Position numbers and translations under genes: made by a program
Assembly: GCA_964384675.1 (NCBI GenBank)
Contig: CAYLNK010000239.1
Coordinates: 1-10,707, forward strand
Length of the DNA: 10,707 bases
Reading direction: 5' to 3'
Origin: CAYLNK01 sp964384675
Lineage (GTDB): Bacteria; Acidobacteriota; Thermoanaerobaculia; UBA5066
The notes under the pieces: model-generated
Database searches by the model: none
What the model saw: the letters and a program-made list of their open reading frames with translations, nothing else
Told to the model about the DNA's origin: nothing
Shown here: positions 1-5,019 of the stretch, one piece after another
How positions within the stretch are numbered: the stretch's first letter is position 1
Layout of the letters: every line of letters starts with the position of its first letter

Positions 1-258
1 CTCGCGGCCTCGCCCTCCGGCCGGGCGCTCGCGGGCTTCCGCGCGCGCCTCGACGCGCGGGGCGCCCGGGTCGTCGTCGTGGGACTGGACGACGAGCCGA
101 CGCGGCGGTTCCTGGCGGCGGCGCACCGGGACGGGATCGAGGCGCATCTCCTTCACGTCCCGGCCACCCTCCGGATCCCGGGGGACGGCCACCTGGACGC
201 CGCCGGCTGCCTCGCCGTGGCGGAGCGGGTGGCCGCCTGGTTGCGGGTGACGCGTTAA
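1..258 (+). CDS. C-terminal fragment of a possible SGNH/GDSL-type hydrolase (5' end outside window)
   Basis: Frame 1 is open from the window edge to a TAA at 256-258 and gives 85 residues; the start lies upstream. The fragment alternates strand-like runs (a V/G-rich strand at residues 24-29, another around 48-54) with helix-like runs. It ends with a P-G-D-G-H-L-D-A-A-G segment (60-69) followed by an amphipathic helix. A Asp-Gly-His-Leu-(Asn/Asp)-x-x-Gly segment before a C-terminal helix is the usual look of block V in SGNH/GDSL esterases and acyltransferases, where the His is catalytic (here His64). The more common D-x-x-H spacing is not exact, because the residue three before the His is Gly and the Asp lies two before it. 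The nucleophile Ser block is not in the window, so the family call is tentative. The next gene starts 80 bases downstream behind its own promoter-like sequence. Confidence 0.45.
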   Translation, partial: LAASPSGRALAGFRARLDARGARVVVVGLDDEPTRRFLAAAHRDGIEAHLLHVPATLRIPGDGHLDAAGCLAVAERVAAWLRVTR

Positions 259-270
259 CGGACGATCCAC

Positions 271-282
271 GCATGGCCATGC
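271..282. repeat. 12-bp perfect palindrome upstream of a candidate promoter
   Basis: GCATGGCCATGC equals its own reverse complement; flanking bases 270 and 283 do not extend it. It lies between the preceding stop codon and the -35-like hexamer at 284-289, a position where an operator could sit. In a GC-rich genome short palindromes are frequent, so operator function is only a possibility. Confidence 0.3.
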
Positions 283-283
283 T

Positions 284-313
284 CTGACGCGCGCGCATCC
301 CCCTCCCTAGATT
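284..313 (+). promoter_or_regulatory. Candidate sigma70-type promoter for the 339-734 gene
   Basis: A -35-like CTGACG (284-289) and a -10-like TAGATT (308-313) are separated by 18 bases. Initiation about seven bases after the -10 box would fall near 320, just before the purine-rich ribosome binding site GGAAGGGGAG (325-334) and the ATG at 339. The geometry is normal; the assignment is by eye only. Confidence 0.45.
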
Positions 314-338
314 CTCGGCGTCGAGGAAGGGGAGCCGC

Positions 339-734
339 ATGTCGATGAAGATCGTGCTCATCAAGGTCTCGGGCTCGCTGCACGACAAGATCGTCGAGAG
401 CGGGGGTCGGCTCCTCAACCGGATCACGCTCGGCGGCCAGCGCGAGGAGGGGTTCGACCGCAAGAAGGATGTCTACGCCGGTCTGGACTACCGGGACGTC
501 TCTTTCCTGGCCGAGGACGAGGGCCACGCCCTGTACCGGCTCTTCCGGGGAGACCCGCTGGTCGAAGGGTACGAATGGACGTACGGGCCTCCGGCGTTCT
601 TCGACCAGCCGACGACGCGCGAGCTTCGCCGGCTCCTGGAGGAGTCCGACGACGGCTGGCCCCTCTCCGAGGTCGTCGACTTCATGAGCCGGGCCGTGGA
701 GGAGGGCAAGGGCATCGTGGTCGGGGTGAGCTGA
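339..734 (+). CDS. Small hypothetical cytosolic protein, possibly DUF1877/YfbM-like
   Basis: This is a 131-residue acidic protein with no signal peptide or membrane segment. The start is supported by the purine run GGAAGGGGAG (325-334); a second ATG two codons later (345) is also within reach of it. Visible features are a strand-like N terminus (M-K-I-V-L-I-K-V), a central G-L-D-Y-R-D segment, a W-T-Y-G-P-P-A-F-F stretch around residues 80-88, and a C-terminal helix followed by a strand (E-E-G-K-G-I-V-V). The order 'G-P-A near mid-protein, helix, EEGK, final beta strand' recalls DUF1877/YfbM proteins, but the match is weak and I do not claim it. The gene appears monocistronic: it has its own promoter-like sequence and a hairpin about 50 bases after its stop. 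No function can be given. Confidence 0.7.
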   Translation: MSMKIVLIKVSGSLHDKIVESGGRLLNRITLGGQREEGFDRKKDVYAGLDYRDVSFLAEDEGHALYRLFRGDPLVEGYEWTYGPPAFFDQPTTRELRRLLEESDDGWPLSEVVDFMSRAVEEGKGIVVGVS

Positions 735-785
735 GAAGGCTGTGCAGAAGCCTCTTAACGGCCCGAACCGGTGCCCCGGGGGGCC

Positions 786-805
786 CGGGGGCGGAAGCGC
801 CCCCG
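786..805 (+). terminator. GC-rich hairpin after the 339-734 gene
   Basis: CGGGGGCG (786-793) pairs perfectly with CGCCCCCG (798-805) around a four-base GAAG loop. It lies 51 bases after the stop of the small hypothetical gene and 72 bases before the tryptophanase start. No T-run follows, so this is not a classic intrinsic terminator. It may stop or pause transcription, or act as an attenuating structure if a transcript crosses it. Confidence 0.4.
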
Positions 806-865
806 ATCGGCCGAGAGCAGGTCCAGGGATCCAGGTGCATCAGGGCGCGCCCGCCCCCGCGCCCC

Positions 866-877
866 TACGCTTCGAGA
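866..877 (+). promoter_or_regulatory. -10-like box immediately before tnaA; probable leaderless start
   Basis: TACGCT (866-871) is followed by six bases and then the ATG at 878. Initiation seven bases after a -10 box would fall on the A of the ATG. No Shine-Dalgarno-like purine run is present in the pyrimidine-rich DNA upstream, which fits a leaderless message. No convincing -35 box is visible. The same spacing recurs before the gene at 2281. Confidence 0.4.
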
Positions 878-2260
878 ATGCGCTTCCACACCATCATCGA
901 GCCGTTCCGCATCAAGTCGGTCGAGGCCCTCCGCACCACGACGCCGGAGGAGCGGCGCCGCGCGCTCGAGGAAGCGGGGCACAACGTCTTCCTGCTCCAC
1001 GCCGACGACGTCCTCATCGACCTCCTGACCGACTCCGGCACCGGCGCGATGTCGTCCGCGCAGTGGGGCGCGCTGATCCAGGGGGACGAGTCGTACGCGG
1101 GGAGCCGCTCCTACTACCGCTTCCGCGACGCGGTCACCGACCTGACCGGCTTCAAGCACGTCATCCCGACCCACCAGGGGCGCGCCGCCGAGCGGATCCT
1201 CTTCCACACCGTGCTGAAGGCGGGCGAGGTCGTCCCGAACAACAACCACTTCGACACGACCCGCGCCAACATCGAGTTCGAGGGGGCCGAGGCGCTCGAC
1301 CTGGTGATCCCCGCGGGCCGCGTGCCGTCCGCGCTGCACCCGTTCAAGGGGAACGTCGACCTCGACGCGCTGGAGAGGCTCCTCGCCACGTCGGCGGATC
1401 GCGTCCCGCTGGTGATGGTGACCATCACGAACAACTCCGGGGGCGGCCAGCCGGTCTCGCTCGCGAACCTGCGGGGCGTGCGGGCGATCTGCGACCGGTA
1501 CGAGAAGCCGTTCTTCCTGGACGCCTGCCGCTTCGCCGAGAACGCGTACTTCATCAAGTGCCGCGAGGAGGGGCAGTCCGGGCGGACCCCGAAGGCGATC
1601 GCCCAGGAGGTGTTCGCGCTGGCCGACGGCTGCACGATGTCGGCCAAGAAGGACGGGCTCGCCAACATCGGCGGCTTCCTCGCCATGAACGACGACGACT
1701 GGGCGGAGCGCTCGCGCAACCTCCTGATCCTCACCGAGGGCTTCCCGACGTACGGCGGACTCGCCGGCTACGACCTGGAGGCGATCGCCCGCGGGCTCGA
1801 GGAGGTGGTCGAGGAGCCGTACCTCCACTACCGGATCCGCTCGATCGAGTACCTGGCCGAGAAGCTGATCGCGAGCGACGTGCCGATCATCCGGCCCCCG
1901 GGCGGGCACGCGGTCTACCTGGACGCTCGCGGCCTCCTCCCCCACATCCCGCCGCTCGAGTACCCGGGCATCGCGCTCGTCAACGCGCTCTATCGCGAGG
2001 CCGGGATCCGCGGCGTCGAGATCGGCACGGTGATGTTCGGCCTCCACCCCGACGGCACCGAGGTGGCGCCGGCGATGGACCTCGTCCGCCTGGCGTTCCC
2101 GCGGCGGGTCTACACGCAGTCGCACGTCGACTACGTGGCGGAGGCCGTCCTGGAGGTGGCGAGGAACCGCGACGCCCTGCGCGGCTACCGGATCACGCAC
2201 GCCCCGAAGGTGCTCCGCCACTTCACGGCACGCTTCGAGCCGCTCGACCCTTCGGTATAG
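878..2260 (+). CDS. tnaA: Tryptophanase (L-tryptophan indole-lyase), PLP-dependent
   Basis: This 460-residue protein aligns by eye along its whole length with the tryptophanase/tyrosine phenol-lyase family (usually about 455-475 residues), starting at the conserved E-P-F-R-I near residue 8. Landmarks include L-T-D-S-G-T (50-55), the G-D-E-x-Y-x-G-S motif (69-76), the PLP-ring-facing Phe125, Asp215 and Arg218 for cofactor and substrate binding, and S-A-K-K-D (255-259) with Lys258 as the PLP Schiff-base lysine. Three positions separate the subfamilies. Asp126 (Thr in tyrosine phenol-lyase), Ile382 (the phenol-binding Arg there) and His448 (Phe there) all match tryptophanase. The expected reaction is tryptophan to indole, pyruvate and ammonia. 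The N-terminal E-P-F-R-I-K-S-V-E and F-K-H-V-I-P-T-H-Q-G-R look more like tyrosine phenol-lyase, so automatic labels may vary. No tnaC-like leader peptide and no adjacent tryptophan permease are visible. Confidence 0.92.
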   Translation: MRFHTIIEPFRIKSVEALRTTTPEERRRALEEAGHNVFLLHADDVLIDLLTDSGTGAMSSAQWGALIQGDESYAGSRSYYRFRDAVTDLTGFKHVIPTHQGRAAERILFHTVLKAGEVVPNNNHFDTTRANIEFEGAEALDLVIPAGRVPSALHPFKGNVDLDALERLLATSADRVPLVMVTITNNSGGGQPVSLANLRGVRAICDRYEKPFFLDACRFAENAYFIKCREEGQSGRTPKAIAQEVFALADGCTMSAKKDGLANIGGFLAMNDDDWAERSRNLLILTEGFPTYGGLAGYDLEAIARGLEEVVEEPYLHYRIRSIEYLAEKLIASDVPIIRPPGGHAVYLDARGLLPHIPPLEYPGIALVNALYREAGIRGVEIGTVMFGLHPDGTEVAPAMDLVRLAFPRRVYTQSHVDYVAEAVLEVARNRDALRGYRITHAPKVLRHFTARFEPLDPSV

Positions 2261-2268
2261 CGCGGGGC

Positions 2269-2280
2269 TACCATTCCCGC
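2269..2280 (+). promoter_or_regulatory. -10-like box immediately before the 2281 gene; probable leaderless start
   Basis: TACCAT (2269-2274) is followed by exactly six bases and then GTG at 2281, the same geometry as before tnaA. A weak -35-like TCGACC lies at 2244-2249, inside the end of tnaA (19-base spacer). No Shine-Dalgarno sequence lies between the -10-like box and the GTG. Transcription would begin at or next to the start codon. Confidence 0.4.
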
Positions 2281-2562
2281 GTGGAGACGGCTGGACTTCC
2301 CGGCGCGGAGCTGATCGAGAAGGGCCTCGCGGATCTGGCTCGTCGCACCGAGAGCCTGGAGTCGCTCCTCGTCTCGATCGGCGCGCCTCGCCTGCGCCTC
2401 CTCGGGTTCGAGGTCCCCGATCCGTTCGAGGATCCGGAGACCCGGCTCTACCACCTCCTCGCGCGCGACGAGCCCGATGCCGCCCACGGCCGCTACAACG
2501 CGCTGGTCCGGAGGCTGGTGAGCTTCGAGAGGAGCGCGGCGATCAGGTCCCGTGCGGCGTGA
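2281..2562 (+). CDS. Small helical protein partnered with a DUF6036-type nucleotidyltransferase
   Basis: This 93-residue protein starts at GTG 2281; no other start in this frame fits. It has no signal peptide or membrane segment. Residues 9-34 form a likely amphipathic helix (E-L-I-E-K-G-L-A-D-L-A ... S-L-E-S-L-L-V), then S-I-G-A-P-R-L-R-L-L-G, a proline-rich P-D-P-F-E-D-P turn (46-52), and a C-terminal helix with R-L-Y-H-L-L-A-R and R-Y-N-A-L-V-R-R-L-V-S-F-E-R. I recall similar small proteins beside DUF6036 nucleotidyltransferase genes, but I know of no assigned function. Its end overlaps the next gene by 11 bases, so the two are almost certainly co-expressed. An antitoxin or adaptor role is inferred from size and context only. 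Confidence 0.75.
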   Translation: METAGLPGAELIEKGLADLARRTESLESLLVSIGAPRLRLLGFEVPDPFEDPETRLYHLLARDEPDAAHGRYNALVRRLVSFERSAAIRSRAA

Positions 2563-3076
2563 CGTCGACGCCGACCGCCTTCGCGAGCTCCTCAGAGCCC
2601 TCGGTGCGGCCGCGAGAGGCGAGGCGACGGTCTACCTGACGGGCGGATCCACCGCCCTCCTCCACGGCTGGAGGGCGAGCACCGTGGACGTCGACCTGAA
2701 GCTGGAGCCCGATCGGGACGAGGTGCTGCGCGCCCTGCCCCGGTTGAAGGAGGAGCTCCAGATCAACGTCGAGCTCGCGGCCCCCGACCAGTTCCTCCCC
2801 GAGCTGCCCGGATGGCGGGAGAGGAGCCCTTTCGTCGCCAGGGAGGGGCTCCTCACCTTCCGGCACTACGACCTCTACTCGCAGGCCCTCGCGAAGATCG
2901 AACGCGGGCACGCCCGCGACCTCGTGGACGTGGGCGAGATGCTGCGGCGGCGGCTCGTCGAGCCGCAGCGCCTGCGTGAGCTCTTCGCGGCCATCGAGCC
3001 GGGGCTCTACCGCTTTCCGTCCGTCGACCCCGCCACGTTCCGGAGCGCCCTGGAGCGCGTCCTCGGGACGGTCTGA
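2552..3076 (+). CDS. DUF6036/AbiEii-like nucleotidyltransferase-fold protein
   Basis: This 174-residue protein starts at GTG 2552, inside the end of the preceding gene (translational coupling). It carries the nucleotidyltransferase signature: G-G-S-T-A-L (31-36), then Asp46-Val-Asp48 on the following strand. Glu74, on the next strand (I-N-V-E-L), could be the third metal-binding acid. The segment E-L-P-G-W-R-E-R-S (84-92) and the later K-I-E-R-G-H-A-R-D-L-V-D-V (115-127) are typical of the DUF6036 family. The Lys-Arg-Asp pattern in the helical half resembles AbiEii-type enzymes, which transfer nucleotides to tRNA or protein and act as toxins. The catalytic residues look intact, so it is probably active. 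Substrate and biological role are unknown; a toxin-antitoxin or housekeeping modification role would be inference. The length looks complete. Confidence 0.82.
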   Translation: MRRDVDADRLRELLRALGAAARGEATVYLTGGSTALLHGWRASTVDVDLKLEPDRDEVLRALPRLKEELQINVELAAPDQFLPELPGWRERSPFVAREGLLTFRHYDLYSQALAKIERGHARDLVDVGEMLRRRLVEPQRLRELFAAIEPGLYRFPSVDPATFRSALERVLGTV

Positions 3077-3087
3077 CGGCCGTCCCG
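3064..3087. terminator. Hairpin between convergent genes, with a stop codon in its loop
   Basis: CGGGACGG (3064-3071) and CCGTCCCG (3080-3087) are perfect inverted arms around an eight-base loop. The loop contains the TGA (3074-3076) that ends the nucleotidyltransferase gene. The structure ends two bases before the stop of the convergent minus-strand gene. It has no T-run on either side. Its position suits a bidirectional transcription end or an mRNA 3'-end stabiliser for both genes. Confidence 0.45.
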
Positions 3088-3089
3088 CC

Positions 3090-3629
3090 TCAGCGCGTCC
3101 CGGTCTCCATCGAATCCGCGGTCTCGAACGCCTTCTCGCCGATCGTCCCCCCCTCGTTCGAGTCGTAGTCGACGGCGATGCGCCAGACGCCGTCCACCTT
3201 CCGCTCGAAGACGTGGAACTTCCCGTGGAAGCGCCGGACCTCCCCCTTCCCGGACGTCACGGTGAGCCGGAAGATCCCCCGCTCCGACGCGGCCTCCTCG
3301 CTCGCGATCCGCTCCAGGAAGCGGAACGCGATCTCGGCCTTGCTCCCCTCGGTCTTCCTCTTCTCGAACCCCTGCCTCACGCCTTCGGCGTAGGCGGTCA
3401 GGTCCTTCACGGACTTCCCCTGGGCCGAGACGCGGATCAGGTCCTTCGTGTGCAGCCTCAGGAACCCGTCCGCGTCGTTCGTGGCATACGCCTTCGCGAA
3501 CGGGATCCAGACGTCCCGGTTCAGCTCCGCGAGGCGGGCCGGGAGCGGGTCCGGGGGGGCCTGGGCCGCCGCGGGACACGCGGCCGCGAGCAAGACGAGA
3601 ACGAGCGAAGCGCGCGAGAGACCTCTCAT
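3090..3629 (-). CDS. Exported SnoaL/NTF2-like (DUF4440-type) protein
   Basis: This 179-residue protein has a clear N-terminal signal: basic M-R-G-L-S-R, a hydrophobic core (V10-A17), then A-A-A-Q-A before P-P. Signal peptidase I cleavage is likely after Ala22 or Ala24. A Cys at 18 preceded by A-A-A (Leu at -4) is a poor lipobox, so a lipoprotein is less likely. The mature part opens with a helix containing W-I-P-F-A-K-A-Y-A-T-N-D-A-D-G-F-L-R-L-H, typical of SnoaL/ketosteroid-isomerase-like NTF2 folds. It ends with beta strands and D-G-V-W-R-I-A-V-D-Y-D, the usual final strand of the family. The start is set by a strong ribosome binding site: AGGAGGG on the minus strand (3643-3637) seven bases before the ATG. 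It is divergent from the fatty-acid operon, with 64 bases between the starts. Ligand or catalytic role is unknown. Confidence 0.8.
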   Translation of the reverse strand: MRGLSRASLVLVLLAAACPAAAQAPPDPLPARLAELNRDVWIPFAKAYATNDADGFLRLHTKDLIRVSAQGKSVKDLTAYAEGVRQGFEKRKTEGSKAEIAFRFLERIASEEAASERGIFRLTVTSGKGEVRRFHGKFHVFERKVDGVWRIAVDYDSNEGGTIGEKAFETADSMETGTR

Positions 3630-3693
3630 GCGGGGACCCTCCTTCGCCCCTGATACTGCTGCTATCGTCGGGAGGTTTCGAAAGGGGGCTTCA
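3630..3693. promoter_or_regulatory. Divergent promoter region between the NTF2-like gene and the beta-oxidation operon
   Basis: Both divergent genes must be driven from these 64 bases. For the plus strand, an extended -10-like TGC-TATCGT (3660-3668) would start transcription near 3675, followed by the ribosome binding site AAAGGGGG (3681-3688) five bases before the ATG at 3694. No good -35 box is seen, which an extended -10 can tolerate. For the minus strand, weak -10-like sequences (TATCAG and GATAGC on that strand) overlap the same AT-richer patch (3650-3668). GATA (3652-3655) and TATC (3663-3666) form a small dyad there. One regulator bound here could affect both genes. Confidence 0.4.
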
Positions 3694-5019
3694 ATGCCGC
3701 CGAGAAAACGGTCTCCACGACCCTCCCCCGCCTCCCCCGCCTCCCGCCGCGTCGTCCTCGTCGACGGCGTCCGCACGCCGTTCCTCCGCTCGCAGACCGC
3801 GTTCGAGAGCCTGATGGCGTACGAGCTCGCGACGATGGCCGTCAACGGGCTCCTCCAGCGGACGGGCCTCGACCCCGCCCGGCTCGACCGGGTGATCCTG
3901 GGCACGGTCATCGCCGACCCGCGCACGTCGAACCTGGCGCGCGAGACGGTGCTGGCGTCGGGCATCCCGAACGGCGTGCCCGCCTTCACCGTCTCCGACG
4001 CCTGCATCTCGTCGAACACCGCGATCTCGTCGGCCTTCGAGGCGATCGCCTCGGGCAACGCCGACATCGTCCTCGCGGGCGGGGCCGAGACGCTCTCCGA
4101 CGTGCCGATCCGCTACCGGCGCCCCGTGCGGAAGCGCCTCATCGCCTCGCAGAAGGCCAAGGGGATCCAGGACTACGTCGAGCTGCTCGCGGGACTCAAG
4201 CCCGCGGACCTCCTGCCGGAGATCCCGTCGATCGCCGAGTTCTCGACCGGCCTCACCATGGGCGACAACGCGGAGCGGCTCGCCAAGCGGTTCGGGATCA
4301 CCCGCGAGGCTCAGGACGCGTTCGCGCTGTCGTCGCACCACCGCGCCGCGAAGGCGACGGAGGAGGGGCGTTTCGCGGACCAGATCGTGCCGTCGTTCGT
4401 CCCGCCCGACTTCAAGCCGATCACGGCCGACAACGGGATCCGCGGCGACTCCACGGCCGAGAAGCTGGCGAAGCTCTCCCCCGCGTTCGACCGGAAGTTC
4501 GGCACGGTCACGGCCGGCAACTCGTCGTTCCTCACCGACGGCGCGTCGGCCTGCCTCCTGATGACGGAGGCGAAAGCCGAGGAGCTGGGCCTGACGCCGA
4601 TCGCGGCGATCCGCAGCTACGCCCTCGTCGGCCTCGACCCGCTCGAGGAGCTGCTCCTCGGGACGGTCGTCTCGACGCCCCCCGCGCTCGCGAAGGCCGG
4701 CCTCACCCTGGACGACGTCGGCGTCTTCGAGATCCACGAGGCGTTCGCGGCGCCGGTCCTCGCGGTCCAGAAGCTGCTGGCCGACGACGCCTATTGCCGC
4801 GAGCGGCTCGGCCTGCCGGGCGCGCTCGGCGAGATCCCCGACGAGAAGGTGAACGCCTGGGGCGGCTCGCTCTCGATCGGGCACCCGTTCGGGGCGACGG
4901 GAGGCCGCCTCGTCACCACCTGCGCCCGCCGCATGCGCGAGGAGAAGGCCCGTTACGGGCTCGTCACGGCCTGCGCGGCCGGAGCGCTCGGCCACGCGAT
5001 CATCCTGGAGGCCATGTGA
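3694..5019 (+). CDS. fadI: Acetyl-CoA C-acyltransferase (3-ketoacyl-CoA thiolase), FadI/HADHB type
   Basis: This 441-residue thiolase catalyses the last step of beta-oxidation: CoA-dependent cleavage of 3-ketoacyl-CoA to acetyl-CoA and a shortened acyl-CoA. The nucleophile is Cys104 in S-D-A-C-I-S-S. H-E-A-F-A (348-352) replaces the N-E-A-F-A of biosynthetic thiolases and is typical of FadI and the mitochondrial trifunctional-protein beta subunit. Catalytic His397 is in I-G-H-P-F-G-A-T-G-G, and the second catalytic Cys is Cys427 in T-A-C-A-A-G-A-L-G-H-A. The residues before the first strand (V-V-L-V-D-G-V-R-T-P-F from 20) form an unusual Arg/Pro/Ser-rich extension encoded partly by a 9-bp tandem repeat. 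The ribosome binding site AAAGGGGG (3681-3688) supports this start. It is the first gene of the operon and overlaps the next by four bases. The beta-then-alpha order is that of E. coli fadIJ, so the two products probably form a complex. Confidence 0.93.
   Translation: MPPRKRSPRPSPASPASRRVVLVDGVRTPFLRSQTAFESLMAYELATMAVNGLLQRTGLDPARLDRVILGTVIADPRTSNLARETVLASGIPNGVPAFTVSDACISSNTAISSAFEAIASGNADIVLAGGAETLSDVPIRYRRPVRKRLIASQKAKGIQDYVELLAGLKPADLLPEIPSIAEFSTGLTMGDNAERLAKRFGITREAQDAFALSSHHRAAKATEEGRFADQIVPSFVPPDFKPITADNGIRGDSTAEKLAKLSPAFDRKFGTVTAGNSSFLTDGASACLLMTEAKAEELGLTPIAAIRSYALVGLDPLEELLLGTVVSTPPALAKAGLTLDDVGVFEIHEAFAAPVLAVQKLLADDAYCRERLGLPGALGEIPDEKVNAWGGSLSIGHPFGATGGRLVTTCARRMREEKARYGLVTACAAGALGHAIILEAM
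3724..3748 (+). repeat. 9-bp tandem repeat in the 5' end of the thiolase gene
   Basis: TCCCCCGCC occurs twice in perfect tandem (3724-3732 and 3733-3741), followed by a shortened third copy TCCCGCC (3742-3748). It encodes part of the S-P-A-S-P-A-S extension ahead of the thiolase fold. The unit is a multiple of three, so gain or loss of a copy keeps the frame. Confidence 0.7.

Noticed and set aside
575..877. An upstream in-frame extension of the tryptophanase reading frame to 575
   Set aside because: It overlaps the 339-734 gene in another frame, encodes low-complexity Arg/Pro/Gly sequence, and the family begins near the E-P-F-R-I motif just after the ATG at 878.
735..877. A TnaC-like leader peptide before tryptophanase
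   Set aside because: No short frame with the required Trp and Pro residues and a nearby stop is present; the GTG at 742 opens a frame that runs through the gene without stopping.
755..2221. Long minus-strand open frame opposite tryptophanase
   Set aside because: Composition is Arg/Val/Asp/Glu/Leu-rich without any family motif; such frames are expected opposite GC-rich genes with G/C third positions.
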